A stretch of 64,000 nt of DNA from Thozetella sp. PMI_491 (GCA_021432635.1 MU270020.1:1319202-1383201), one strand, 5' to 3'; numbered from the stretch's first letter, positions 35,866 through 46,441 are shown. The notes: generated from the sequence alone by a model not told the origin. Numbers and translations: made by a program.

Positions 35866-35867
35866 TA

Positions 35868-36296
35868 GTTACATCGGTATGGAATTATCAGATTTTAGAT
35901 AGCCACGCGGCACTCCTCACCGATTCAGCGATTAGGTATATAAATGATGCGGCCACTCCCTTGAACCCGGGCTAGTCTTGCATTAAAAATAAGGATGAAT
36001 GTGTACTCTCCAAAACTAAAGTCACCTGCTCGGACAATGGTTAACAGGTTGCGCGCCGATACTATCGATGGGCTTCGACGGATAATCTCAATTGGAGAAG
36101 ATGAGTTTTATTTCTGAAACGGAAAAATTATATATTGCACACACTAGCACCGACATGGATATTATCCAAGTTATACCGCTACAGAAGCTAGGTATGGGAG
36201 TAGTGACTAGCATCCTTATCCCGTATCTGATGTAAGTAAATTGAAGAATATGCCAGGGTGCAAGTACCCGCCTAGAAACCTACCAAGCCATTTATC
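35868..36296. other. Spacer between transposon and CapA-like gene
   Basis: About 430 bp, moderately AT-rich. No gene or repeat supported; it holds the 3' flank of the CapA-like gene. Confidence 0.5.
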
Positions 36297-37673
36297 TCAG
36301 TGCAATGATCTCTTTTTACAGGCGAAGTTGGGCAACTCCAAATAGCCCACTCCGTCAACGATGGTGATATTCGTGCCAAAGTGAGAAGAGCTCTCCCGAA
36401 TGTAACCCAGGATTCGCTCTGCCTGATCTCCACGCGCAAGTTTAGGCAATGCATAGTCGGGGTCAGTCGAGTTTGTCAACTGGGTGTGGATGAGAGGATA
36501 GATGGCCACTTGCGTAACGATCCCATCGACAAAGTCGGTCACCGCGAGAATCCCATCATCCCATGCCGTAGGGAGCGTGAATCCTTGAATGGAAAGACCG
36601 AGCTCCCAAGTCAGACTTCCAAGCCCGTAAAATATAGGTCGCCCTTTGTAAATCTCAATTGCGCGCGGATAGTGTGGTCCATGCACCAGGGCGGTCGATG
36701 CTCCTGCGTCGATGGCGGAGCGGGTAATATTTTGGAGATAATCGGCCGGAATCATGGCACTAGGGAGGTTCTCCTCTACTTCATCGAGGCTATTGTAGTA
36801 CGACTCATGTCCGTGGATCGAAAAGACCACGCTGTCTGACTGGTTCTTAGCAGCAACGATGCTGTCTAGGATACCCAGACGGTCAGCCGCCGTCATATCC
36901 CAAGCGAAACCCATCTGGCCGTCCTCTGCTAGGCGGAAATTTGAGTAAGCGTAAGGGTATTGTCCAGTGTACAGCGTGATATCGGTTGTAGAATCATCGA
37001 GAAACGAAGCTTGGCCTTGAGCGATAGCTATCGCCCTGATGCTCTCGAAAACTTCTGGTGTTACCAGATTCACTGCCGTGGCACGAAGCATGCTCAAACC
37101 GGGGCGCGGATTCAAAGTTGACGACCCTGCTCCGGCCGCCGACTCAGGCGTATGAGTGCCTGCCGCGCATACCAGACCAAGCGTAACGTTGCCACTTTTC
37201 CGGAAGGCGGCGGCGCGAGCACTCTGAAGGGAGTCGCCGGAGCCCGCGTATGTGATTCCCGCCTCTAGAAGGTGCTGGTGTGTGGCGTACATTCCTGCCT
37301 CGGCGTAGTCGAAGGCGTGGTTGTTAGCGTGGGATGCTAACGAGAAACCCAGGTCTGCCAAGGTCGCGGCTATCCCAGGTTCATACTGAGGCCCTCCACC
37401 AATGCCGCCGTATGTGTTTTCCTTCCCATTCTCAGATGCCGGGTGGCCTGAGAATGTAGCTAGCTCGAAAATATTTCCTTCCATGTTGAAGAAGCCGAAG
37501 TCGGCCTTGCGAACAAGGTCGTATACCCCCTCGACATTGGGGTCGTCGGATCGTGCAATCTCACCTATCAAGTCACCGGCCGCCGCGAGGCTGAACGTTT
37601 GTCCCACTGTCCGAGACGGACAGAGGACAGCCATAAAGGCGAATATGGACCAGTGGCTCCAGGCAGACGGCAT
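36297..37673 (-). CDS. Secreted CapA-like (PGA_cap) protein
   Basis: Member of the PGA_cap/CapA family, calcineurin-like metallophosphatase folds known in bacteria from poly-gamma-glutamate capsule export. A single exon gives 458 residues from the ATG at 37673. The frame continues to a TTG at 37748, but the ATG gives a signal peptide (PSAWSHWSIFAFMAVLC). Family motifs, in order: AAAGDLIGE, FFNMEGN, SHANNHAFDYAEAG, SIHGHESYYN, LVHGPHYPRAIEIYKGRPIF and YGLGSL. These supply the Asp, Asn, Glu and His metal ligands. Several N-glycosylation sites fit secretion. The fungal role is unknown. It is divergent from the M61-like gene. Confidence 0.88.
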   Translation of the reverse strand: MPSAWSHWSIFAFMAVLCPSRTVGQTFSLAAAGDLIGEIARSDDPNVEGVYDLVRKADFGFFNMEGNIFELATFSGHPASENGKENTYGGIGGGPQYEPGIAATLADLGFSLASHANNHAFDYAEAGMYATHQHLLEAGITYAGSGDSLQSARAAAFRKSGNVTLGLVCAAGTHTPESAAGAGSSTLNPRPGLSMLRATAVNLVTPEVFESIRAIAIAQGQASFLDDSTTDITLYTGQYPYAYSNFRLAEDGQMGFAWDMTAADRLGILDSIVAAKNQSDSVVFSIHGHESYYNSLDEVEENLPSAMIPADYLQNITRSAIDAGASTALVHGPHYPRAIEIYKGRPIFYGLGSLTWELGLSIQGFTLPTAWDDGILAVTDFVDGIVTQVAIYPLIHTQLTNSTDPDYALPKLARGDQAERILGYIRESSSHFGTNITIVDGVGYLELPNFACKKRSLH

Positions 37674-38464
37674 TACGGGACGAGGAAGGGAAGGCAGCGA
37701 GACAGGGGTGTAGGGGGGTATATTCACGTATCGTACCTCGTGGGACAAAATCCGCTACAATTCAACAGTCAAATATCGTTTCTCGCATATATACTATTCG
37801 TACGGCATAAACAATCTCATGGCAAAGGCGACAAGTAGAAAGGAACTGAAAGTGCCTTAACCGAGGCCTCGAGTGCCTCCTGAGCTACTTTGCTATCAGT
37901 GAGAGGGTGGGGTAACCCGCTCTGAGCCTCCTAATCAAGTAAATTCAGCCGGGGACCCCTACCCTATTTTCCGACAGCCCTAAATAGGTATCAAATATAA
38001 AGAGATCCTTGCACAGTTGACTCAGTCGAGGATCAGTACAAGCTTGGATTCTGTACGCACTTTACTAGGAAGGAGGCAGAGAAATGGCTTAGCTCTGGGC
38101 ATTACGCATGTTCTGCCTAGGTAGGCAGCAGAGGTAAAGAAGATGGTGGGAATAATGCCAATTGAGATCGACCATAATCATATCATGAGGGTACATACGC
38201 TTAATCTCGGCATCGGTGCTTGGCATGGAAGCTACGCTGTAACCCATTTCGCGAGCAGCGGAGCAATGCGGGGGCGATGAAGAAATACCGCGACGGTGAC
38301 GCGAGCGATCGCTGGACAATGCAACATAGCTTTGGCTCTCTACTACAGACATGAGTATATATACGTACCTGAAGCTTAGGCTAATTGCCGTTCTTTTGTG
38401 GTTTTTACCTCTAAGTCCGCCTTCTCCTATCTGCAACATATCTTTGAGCCGCCTTTTGGTCACC
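37674..38464. promoter_or_regulatory. Divergent promoter, CapA-like / M61-like
   Basis: 791 bp shared by two genes for secreted proteins. A minus-strand TATATAT lies at 37787-37793 (about 115 bp before the CapA-like ATG) and TATATATA at 38356-38363 on the plus strand (about 105 bp before the M61-like ATG). Confidence 0.6.
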
Positions 38465-39937
38465 ATGCTCACTCATGTCCGAGGTTTAGTCCTTGGGTTG
38501 GTGGCTAGCGCTGCGCTGGCCACTGCATCTCCGGCCATAAATGTCACATTTACGCCGCATCTCAATGATGCCAGTGCGTATAGCGTTGACGCTGAGATGG
38601 TCATCTCCGCCCCAAACATTGGCGTGAACGCTACGTTGGTGACTATGTACCTCTGGGTCGCCGGCATCCCGACACAGCGCTACGACGGTGATGCTTTGCA
38701 GGTTTCGGACGCAAACGGGGCTCTGCCTCTGACTACCACTGAGAGTGGCACCGAGGGGGTCATCCAGAGTCGCTTTTGGAACACTGAGCGCGCGACGAGC
38801 GGCGATGTCGCTCTTCGCTTCACCTTCTACCCAAGGGTCCTTAACGGTAGCGAGTGGGGTCCTCTGTTTGACACGCGAACCCAGGATGGCGGGCTCCTTG
38901 GCTCCATGGTGACCGTCCTCCCGTGTCCAGTAGATATGTCAACTATGTACACTATAACGCAAGCCTGGGATCTCAGCGACACCCCCGCCAATACCCGCAT
39001 TGCAACAACCTTCGGAGAATACTTCCCAAAGACCTTTGACACAGTACTGCAAAATCTCGTCTTTTCTTTGTGGGCTGTGGGCGACATCCATAGCTACCCC
39101 GAGGTGACCACCCCGGACACCGACTTTGCGACATACTGGTTTGAAGAGCCCACGTTCAACACGAGCGACGTGGCCGGCTTGATACAGAACTTTTATGAGA
39201 ATGAATGTGACTTCTTCAACCAGACCAGCGACGTTGGCTATCACGTATTCTTCCGAAATCAGACCAGCAGCGGGGGAACCGCCTTTTACGAGTCGTTCAT
39301 CTATGGGCCAGGCTCAAACCCCAATACGACCAGTCTGGATATCGAATACGTCCTCGCCCATGAAATCTCGCACAACTTCCTCGAGTTCGACGATAGTGTG
39401 GTCAACTCAACAACTATCAGTGAGGGGTGGGCTGAGTACTATTCAATGCGGCTATTATGGCGGAGCAAAATGATCACGGACCAGCAGTACCTTGACGTGA
39501 TGAACAACCGCGTTTCCTACTACTACAATGATATTTATGTGAATCTCACTGATACCGAGGTTCAAGACAATCCATGGGGGGATCTCGCGGTTCAGAAAAT
39601 ACCCTACGGTCGCGGCCTCATCTACCTCACGAACGTCGACGCTGAGATGCGAGAGCGCCACCAGGGTGCGAAGAGCGTCGACACGTTGACCATGGGTATG
39701 ATCGAGCGCAAGAAGGCCGGCCTATCTCACGGTCTCGAAGATTGGTTTAACCTTCTTAGGGAGTACCTCGGTGAAGAGGCCGTTGACAACTACATCGAGG
39801 TGGCATCGGGCACCCCGCTCCTGGCCCTACGCCAAGGAACTCTGAGCCCGTGCTTCGAAGTAGTACAAACTTCGGAGGAACCGGTTGCGTACCAGTGGCA
39901 GTTCAAGACAGGATGCAATAAATCATGCATCATCTAG
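38465..39937 (+). CDS. Secreted M61-like (gluzincin) metallopeptidase
   Basis: Probable zinc metallopeptidase of the M61 glycyl-aminopeptidase-like group. A single exon gives 490 residues. The chosen start gives a clear signal peptide (MLTHVRGLVLGLVASAALAT). An in-frame ATG at 38351 is less likely because a TATA-like element lies just after it. The zinc motif is LAHEISHNF (HExxH, about residue 298), followed by EGWAEYYS, where the Glu is the expected third ligand. The N-terminal part is beta-rich with many N-glycosylation sites and a ...FTFYPR... stretch, as in M61 proteins. It ends GCNKSCII. The substrate is unknown; a role outside the cell is inferred. Confidence 0.85.
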   Translation: MLTHVRGLVLGLVASAALATASPAINVTFTPHLNDASAYSVDAEMVISAPNIGVNATLVTMYLWVAGIPTQRYDGDALQVSDANGALPLTTTESGTEGVIQSRFWNTERATSGDVALRFTFYPRVLNGSEWGPLFDTRTQDGGLLGSMVTVLPCPVDMSTMYTITQAWDLSDTPANTRIATTFGEYFPKTFDTVLQNLVFSLWAVGDIHSYPEVTTPDTDFATYWFEEPTFNTSDVAGLIQNFYENECDFFNQTSDVGYHVFFRNQTSSGGTAFYESFIYGPGSNPNTTSLDIEYVLAHEISHNFLEFDDSVVNSTTISEGWAEYYSMRLLWRSKMITDQQYLDVMNNRVSYYYNDIYVNLTDTEVQDNPWGDLAVQKIPYGRGLIYLTNVDAEMRERHQGAKSVDTLTMGMIERKKAGLSHGLEDWFNLLREYLGEEAVDNYIEVASGTPLLALRQGTLSPCFEVVQTSEEPVAYQWQFKTGCNKSCII

Positions 39938-40069
39938 ATGAAGAGGCAGTTATTCCCGAGCCGATTCTACCATGTTTCAACGCCTAATTACTTGTCAATT
40001 GCAATGAATGAGACGGCGGCTATGTAATGGGTACTCCAACTAGCGAGGCAATTCTGAGTGTACAAAGCT

Positions 40070-42415
40070 CTACATGACGGTAATAGACCTTGCCTCGCTC
40101 CTGGAAAAGGCTTGATGCCACCAAATCTGCCCCATACCCACTCTTATCCAGCACGACTCGGCTCTAGCAATAAATAGAACCAGGTATCCTCTATCAAAGC
40201 CACGCCCTAGGTCGTCATCCGCAAAGGAAGCCACCTTCACACACGTAACAAAATGCACATTCCCATCCATTTCATTCCTCTCTACCCCATCCAGCGCGGC
40301 CCACCCAATTGGCCTGCCATCGTCGTCGTGAACATCCCAGAACCGGGTCTCATGGACCAGTGTCAGCACATTAACGGTTCTCTGCCATTGCGGCTTCCCC
40401 ACCCGTCCATTAAGGAATCGCAGCCCAGTGTTTACAAATATCACTTCCTGTAGCTCCAGGAGCGCCACGCCTGAAAAGATGCTCTCTGTTCTAGACTGAT
40501 CTGTTGGCCGCTCCAGGCTCAGAACGACTCCTATTCGCAGCTCTGGTCGGATGTTTGTATCATGGCCTGCAAAACTCCAGACTGGATACTGCACGCTGCC
40601 ATCGACAGAGGCCCATGACCACGTTGCGGCACGTGGTATGGTGCTAAGTGCCAGAGGTTTAGTCTTCCGCAACCAAAGAAGACCAGCATATGCGTGGCTA
40701 GCCCAGATACCAGCCAAGTACCTATCATCGATCAGCTGTTGCAGTTTCCTAGCTATACCACCAATAGCTATCAGTTTGTCCGTGGGCTTAGTTAGATTTA
40801 GGTCGGAGTAGCGCTCGACGATAGAATACCAGTCCCTTCGAAGGTCTTGAGATGCCGAGAGTGCTGATGATGGGGACCCACAGGACTGTTCGACCTGTGA
40901 CATAATGTGGAGGCTTTTCCTGACGTGTGGCCACAACCTATGCCTTGCTCCGTCCCGTTCTGAATTGTCATCCAAGTGTTGTAGGCTAAGGTGATCTTCA
41001 AGATAGATCGAACCGCCCGAGCAGAAGTGGATCGTACGGGAGGACAGGATATTTTCTTGCAAGACCCAGCCGCGCGTGCTTAGCCGACTTTCTCCTATAT
41101 CTTTCGCGCTATAGAATCCTTGGGCGACAAAGAATGCTTCAGAAAGGAAGGGTGGTGAGGATTCTCCACGGGAATCATCGCAATCTGCCTCACGGTGTGA
41201 AGGTGAGCTGGAGTGCTGATTATGGTCTTGCTCCCATGCTTCTTTCTCCTTGTCGTAGAGGTCGTAGCCATGGCGCCCGCCAACTGGAATGACTGCTTGT
41301 TTCGACAACGCCTCACATAGGAAGCCATGATCAGAATCTTTTGCTGCGTGTGCGGCAATGGTGAAGTAGGCGTTGCTATAAACGTCTCCCATTTTTGCCG
41401 CCTCATCCCTCCACTCGTCCTGATCGTCTTGAACAATACACAAGGCATCGACCCACAAATACCTGGTGCCCAGATGGCGAGCTACAGAGACTGCATCTTG
41501 GATGGTTCTCGGCAGGTCGTTAATGAGTATCTCCCTTTGTCCGGAGTCAATCCTAGATTTCGTGGTCGTATAGTTAGTATTGCTGCCCCAGCAGTAGCTT
41601 AGAGCAGCGTATGAGACTTGGTCTTCGATGGCGTCAGTGGCAACGAGACGGACTGAGGGACTATTTGCTCCTAAGACATCGATTAAGCGCTTCGGAAATA
41701 TGCGGTTATTCCGTTTATCGCCCTGGCTTCCAATGGACTGCGTAGGCAGCCAGCTTCTGATTGCGTCAAGTTTCGCCACCCGTCCAAGTGGCGCACGGGA
41801 CCGGAGGCCATGTCTGGCGGCTTGTGTGTCTTGATCCTCGTTATTCCTAGTATTACACGGGATTCTTGGGGGGCAACCCTTACCTCGCAGACAAAACAGT
41901 ATAAGGGTTCCAGGTCGCTGTAGCGGCTCCGTATTTCGGATGGCTACCTCCAAATGTCCTATCTCTCGACTAACCTGGCCGTTGTCGCTTGTTTTGACGC
42001 GCAGCACAATTTCTCTATCCGTGTTCATTGGATTCCACAGCCACATGTCTGTATCAAAGCTGCCGAATGTTTGTGCCGCTCGTAGCGCGTGGACGAGTTG
42101 CTCGCACATTGGACACTGTTCGGCTGAGGCCGCCAGCGCCCAGTAATTGGCGGAATGAGCATATCCTTCAGGCGTTGACAGATCCTTCAGGTCGAGATTG
42201 TCGCACGGCACACAGAGCGACACGCCCGGCTCAGGGAGCTTCGGGAGCGTGTTCTTATATGACTGCAAGAGATTCATTGCATATTGCCGCCTCTCCGCGG
42301 GCTCGCTTAGAGTCCCTCCACTCAACACCGCGTCAAAAGGAAAACTTGAAGCTTCTTCCGGGGTTATAACGCGGAGAATTCCAGCCTCTTGCAGTGCTAG
42401 TCGCATCTGATCCAT
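40070..42415 (-). CDS. HET-domain protein
   Basis: Heterokaryon-incompatibility (HET) family protein; in fungi the domain triggers cell death after non-self fusion. A single exon gives 781 residues from the ATG at 42415 (the frame extends to a GTG at 42448). Ahead of the domain are two cysteine pairs, CVPC and CPMC, about 40 residues apart. The HET core contains YAALSYCWGSN, LPRTIQDAVSVARHLGTRYL, WVDALCIVQDDQDEW and AYFTIAAHAAKDSDHGFL, all in the family order. Further on are STRGWVLQENILSSRTIHF and ATWSWASVDGSVQYP, the usual later HET motifs. No C-terminal WD or ankyrin repeats are seen. The start of the coding frame could be one of several close ATGs. Confidence 0.93.
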   Translation of the reverse strand: MDQMRLALQEAGILRVITPEEASSFPFDAVLSGGTLSEPAERRQYAMNLLQSYKNTLPKLPEPGVSLCVPCDNLDLKDLSTPEGYAHSANYWALAASAEQCPMCEQLVHALRAAQTFGSFDTDMWLWNPMNTDREIVLRVKTSDNGQVSREIGHLEVAIRNTEPLQRPGTLILFCLRGKGCPPRIPCNTRNNEDQDTQAARHGLRSRAPLGRVAKLDAIRSWLPTQSIGSQGDKRNNRIFPKRLIDVLGANSPSVRLVATDAIEDQVSYAALSYCWGSNTNYTTTKSRIDSGQREILINDLPRTIQDAVSVARHLGTRYLWVDALCIVQDDQDEWRDEAAKMGDVYSNAYFTIAAHAAKDSDHGFLCEALSKQAVIPVGGRHGYDLYDKEKEAWEQDHNQHSSSPSHREADCDDSRGESSPPFLSEAFFVAQGFYSAKDIGESRLSTRGWVLQENILSSRTIHFCSGGSIYLEDHLSLQHLDDNSERDGARHRLWPHVRKSLHIMSQVEQSCGSPSSALSASQDLRRDWYSIVERYSDLNLTKPTDKLIAIGGIARKLQQLIDDRYLAGIWASHAYAGLLWLRKTKPLALSTIPRAATWSWASVDGSVQYPVWSFAGHDTNIRPELRIGVVLSLERPTDQSRTESIFSGVALLELQEVIFVNTGLRFLNGRVGKPQWQRTVNVLTLVHETRFWDVHDDDGRPIGWAALDGVERNEMDGNVHFVTCVKVASFADDDLGRGFDRGYLVLFIARAESCWIRVGMGQIWWHQAFSRSEARSITVM

Positions 42416-43219
42416 TGCTAGGGTAGGAGTGTGACTCTGCAACGTCACTTCTTCTCGAGCCTCAGAGAAAGGTAGCTAGTCGGCGTGTCCGTATAGCGGG
42501 ACTTCTTATCATATCTGCTAGGACATCTTAACCAAGCAAGTCACGTAAACTGCTTTGACGATTTCGGGTTGACGTGAGTTGGGAGTTGCTGGCAAAAGAT
42601 TCGACAGCTGAGCTCTAAGCCCCGAAGACGCAGGAGCTGAATGCGCCGTAGTTCTCAGCCCCTCCCTCGATCACCTGACTCGAGCTGAGACTGCCCCGCT
42701 TTCAGCCTCTAGATTTGATACTTTTGTATCCTGCCTGTCGCGAAACTGCTATGTTGCTGAGCATGGGAGATGGCTTCTCCATGATCGCAGTCAGTATTAA
42801 GGAGGTGATTGGTGGTTAGTCGATTTGGGGATAACTAGAGGTGTGCTGTATTTCATGACGTTTCATTCCCATTGCGGAGACCCGGGATGAGCCGTGTTGT
42901 GTTTTCTACAGTACATGCATGCTTTCTGTCTCGGCAGAGACCGTCGAGATCCCCGATTCATCCTACAGTCTCATTCTTCCGAGGCAGTTTTATCCGGTAG
43001 TTCAAGCCTAGCCATAGGCGCACCAACCGCCCCGCATCTCAACTATTAATAGATGGCGGAATATGGTCAAGCTAGGGTTGTCAAGGTGAGGGATGAACTG
43101 ACACCAGGAATCTCCCATTCCTGACTAGTCCGCGCAGCCGAAGCGGGTGTCGATGTGGCAGAAGCTGTAAACCTAAGAAGAAGTTGTTAACCTTGAGCTC
43201 TGTTATGCTGGCAACGCTA
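42416..43219. other. HET upstream region / tail of the secreted-precursor gene
   Basis: 0.8 kb without a supported gene. Holds the HET-gene promoter and the 3' flank of the next minus-strand gene. No repeat seen. Confidence 0.5.
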
Positions 43220-44080
43220 TCAGAAGAAGAAACATATGCTCACTCCAATGGCCCGGTTACTAGAATCTGTAAGCGGAACGGCCTGGCAGAACATGGGTTC
43301 AAAGGCAAGTCGTCTTGGTCCGCAAACGAGTGTTGAGGAGGCTGTAGTGCCACTGCCTTCCAGCCTTGCTTGAGTAATCGTCATGGGACCGCAGATCTCG
43401 AGCATAAAAGGGAGGAAGACGATGTATCCGGTATCGCCCTGGGTAGGGTTAAACCGATACGAGTCACTAGTGCTAGTGGTCTCCGCCCAGCCGTATGAGA
43501 AGCCAAAGCTGAGCTCTACCGTCAATTTGGTTTGCTCGCCGAGACTGAATTGCGGAGCGATCTTGCCTCCAAGCGAAAAGCTCAGCTGCTTTGTAACAGA
43601 GACAGTATCCGAGTGCATGACGGAGCAGCTCCCAGTTGTGCAGTGGATGTTGCTGCTCGCGCGCTTCCGCGTCCCGGCCGCGATCTGGGAGATACCCTCG
43701 CAGATTTGGCTGCAAGCCATCTTATTCGTACCTAGATACCGCGGACTTTGACATTTTAGCCCTTCGAATCCCACCTGTCCCAGCTCCTGCCGCTTCTCTA
43801 CATCCGTGACGTTGACGTCGGAGTCGGAATCTAGAATATCGGGATCCAGGAGCCCTTCATGGTACTTCAAGATGTCGAAATTATCGTCGGGCCGAAGGAG
43901 GACACCGTCGTCATCAGGAATAAGGATGTCGAGGTTGGAAACGTTGAGAGCTCGAAGGCTCAGGCGCAACGGAGCAGAAAGAGTATGTCTATCCGCCAGT
44001 GCCGGTGCAGGGTCGGGGGCCACGATTGGCGATGCAGCTGCGGCCGTGATGAAGACGGACAAGGAAAGTAGAGACTGCAT
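43220..44080 (-). CDS. Secreted Kex2-type precursor, beta-rich C-terminal domain, unrecognised
   Basis: I do not recognise the family. 286 residues with a signal peptide (MQSLLSLSVFITAAAASPIV), an acidic pro-region of about 75 residues, and a Lys-Arg site (DVEKRQELGQ) where Kex2 would cut. The mature part has eight cysteines (CQSP, MACSQICEG, HCTTGSCS, EICGP, VCGPR, MFCQ) plus one in the last residues, and alternating polar/hydrophobic segments: VSVTKQLSFSLGG, KLTVELSFGFSYGWAE and TSDSYRFNPTQGDTGYIVF. This pattern suggests long beta strands, as in pore-forming or lectin-like secreted proteins, but that is inference from pattern only. It ends in the hydrophobic SICFFF. A minus-strand TATAAAA at 44197-44191 lies about 115 bp upstream. 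Confidence 0.75.
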   Translation of the reverse strand: MQSLLSLSVFITAAAASPIVAPDPAPALADRHTLSAPLRLSLRALNVSNLDILIPDDDGVLLRPDDNFDILKYHEGLLDPDILDSDSDVNVTDVEKRQELGQVGFEGLKCQSPRYLGTNKMACSQICEGISQIAAGTRKRASSNIHCTTGSCSVMHSDTVSVTKQLSFSLGGKIAPQFSLGEQTKLTVELSFGFSYGWAETTSTSDSYRFNPTQGDTGYIVFLPFMLEICGPMTITQARLEGSGTTASSTLVCGPRRLAFEPMFCQAVPLTDSSNRAIGVSICFFF

Positions 44081-44190
44081 TGTAGCTGATTTTGACGGCT
44101 TCTGACGATCAAGAGAATGAGGCGCGAAACTTTGATACTTGACACTCTGGCCCGGAACTCAAGCTGAAGTTTGGATTAGCGATATATCAC

Positions 44191-44197
44191 TTTTATA
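44191..44197 (-). promoter_or_regulatory. TATA box of the secreted-precursor gene
   Basis: TATAAAA on the minus strand, about 111-117 bp before the ATG at 44080. Confidence 0.55.
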
Positions 44198-45182
44198 GTT
44201 ACGAATTTCAGCCGGTTGAGTAGTCCAACAGTGACATCCCATCCATACACCTTGCATCCTTCACGGGTTACTAACGGGACCGATGGGAACCACATGAGAT
44301 GTACAAGGCCGCTATTGGCTCGGCGCATTGTTACTAGAAGGACGTGAAGATAAGCACGGGTACAGCTAAAGGCAATATAGCAAGGGTATATGCCCGGGAT
44401 TACGGTAATCATCTTCTCTATCTTTAATTACTTGATGCTTTCATTGTATGTATTTTATTACAGTGGAATACCTCGCATGGAGCTCAGGACATGCTCCGTG
44501 ATTCTAAAGTTAACCCGTTCCTTCTGCCTGGGGAGCCGAGCTAAAGACTTAAGCCCGGGCCCACCAAATCGACGGCATACCATCGCCAAGCAGAAGCCAG
44601 GACCGAAATAGGGCGTAAACACGAGCCAAGGCTCGGGTTAAGTGAGCAATCGCCAGCTAAATCAGCTACAGAGATCATCCGGCAAACCCAATGACCATGC
44701 TCGTCACCGATCGTCAGCATATAGTTGCTCTAGGCCCATGTCAGAACTCCTGATGGAATGCCGAGACCAATAATTACACCCATAGATGATTTCCGTAGTC
44801 ATGAACTTGATAAATCCCTGTATCTTGGCACAGAATATTTCCCAGCTAAGTCTTGTCCTGGTGTCATTGATCTCGGTAACCAACGCAGAATATCCATGTG
44901 CAATCGGATGATTTTGTATGCTAAGCCGAGCCCGCTATGAGACTCGAAATAGGAATCTCTACTCGATGCGCTATTGTCGTTGGCGCGATATTCTCTGGAG
45001 GTACGAAGTGGTTAGTACGATTCACTGGTGACTACCGCGGTGTCACGACCGCCCGAGTATAAGAGTAACTACATCAGCAATCTCTCTACGCTCCAATACG
45101 ACAACAGCCCATGAATTATAGTATCTACAGACCAACCTACAGTCTAGTTAGCTTCTTCCATTTGCTTCTATTCGCAGCAACA
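44198..45182. promoter_or_regulatory. Divergent spacer before small secreted protein 1
   Basis: 1 kb between divergent genes for secreted proteins. TATAAG at 45058-45063 lies about 120 bp before the next ATG. No other feature supported. Confidence 0.5.
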
Positions 45183-45639
45183 ATGAAGTTTCTTCCAGCC
45201 ACCCTCTTTGTCCTCACGCTCTCGTCCGGTGCCTCAGCAGCTAATTGTCTGCCCACCTCCGCTGATAACTACGACGACGGCGATGCTTGGGCGGTTCGTC
45301 AAACCTTGTGCACCGGCGGCGGCTCCTGCCAACGAGCTATGGGAACGGCACATCATCATACCTACATTTGTTCGGCTCAACAAGGCCAGGCCTATGCGGC
45401 GTTCCGGTCTCCGACCAAGGCCAACGCCATGGCGCACTGCTGGGTAAGTGATTCGTTACCGCCTCGGAACGTTAGATATAGCTACATAAGAAACATCCTC
45501 AACTGACGCGAGTCTCTTTGGTGTTTAGGATGCGTTTGAGAACATCATCAACCAGTGCGCTCGCGGCGGCCGCGTGGGAGGGACATGGAACTGGAAACAC
45601 ACACTGTACTCTCTGGAGAGCGTCTCGACAAATCCGTGA
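45183..45639 (+). CDS. Small cysteine-rich secreted protein 1 (effector-like)
   Basis: Unrecognised family. Exons 45183-45443 and 45529-45639 (85-nt intron, GTAAGT donor) give 123 residues. The signal peptide is MKFLPATLFVLTLSSGASA. The mature part starts at about NCLPTSADNYDDGDAW and has six cysteines (NCL, LCTG, GSC, YICS, HCW, NQC), enough for three disulfides. The C-terminal exon encodes DAFENIINQCARGGRVGGTW. Splicing is needed to reach the sixth cysteine, which supports the intron. Size, signal peptide and even cysteine number fit secreted fungal effectors or cell-surface proteins, but the function is not shown. Confidence 0.8.
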
Positions 45640-46441
45640 TAAGTACCTAAGGGCGATAGAATGGGTAGATAATGAAGGCGGTGGAATGTCTAGCTGTCTG
45701 CATTGACTGAGACTATCGTCGTCGCCCCTTGGACGAATAGTGGAAGAAGAAGAAATTGATAGATTGGGACAATCCGGACTGTACAAGTAACTCTGAAGTG
45801 TCTGGATGAGGGACATCGTCGCAAAGCATGAAACGGATTGAAGGGCTCGGCTTGCCTCATTTACAGTCAAGCGTATCGTTATTCTGGCTCGTGGTAATAC
45901 GGTATAGGTAGGCACGGCTCTACAGCTCTGGGCTCAGACAAGATGATTGGTCAATTAACAGCGAAGCTGATGAACTAGGAGCTCGGTGGCTTCGACCAAT
46001 ATATATTTTGGATGCATCATTTCTCTTTATATCAAAACACACACATGGTCACCTTGAAGCTGCATACCGTGCATAAGGCTTCGAATAGCGTACACGCAAG
46101 AAAACTTGAGCGAATCAAACCACACCAGCAACACGTCAGACCGCACTCTTCTGAGCAAAGCGACCCGTGCGACGCGAACCCCCCACCCTAAATGCTCGTA
46201 GCTACAGGCCTTCGGTAGTTTCGCTGGGGTGGGCGGGTCGCTCCGTGCAACCCCTGATTACAAATGAGAGCTCCGCCTCGCAGCGAACCAGATCACGCAA
46301 TCACACCCGGGAACTGGGTGCTCGGCCCCACACGAGCTTCCTTATCTCTCCGATCTCCTGCCTCCCTCGCCGTCCCCGAGTTTCCCATCGTCTTTGGCAT
46401 CGATTTCGTCCCTAGCAGACATAACGGACTACACACCCGCA
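45640..46441. other. Intergenic upstream of the MDR gene
   Basis: 0.8 kb with no supported gene; short minus-strand frames overlap the tail of the small secreted protein gene. Holds the MDR promoter. Confidence 0.5.

Noticed and set aside
38089-38472. 127-codon minus-strand frame in the M61 promoter
   Set aside because: Overlaps the TATA element and start of the M61-like gene and has no motif.
39920-39937. C-terminal SCII of the M61-like protein as a prenylation site
   Set aside because: Only two residues follow the cysteine, and the protein is secreted.
43220-43240. C-terminal CFFF read as a CaaX box
   Set aside because: The protein has a signal peptide and Kex2 site, so the end would not meet cytosolic prenyltransferases.
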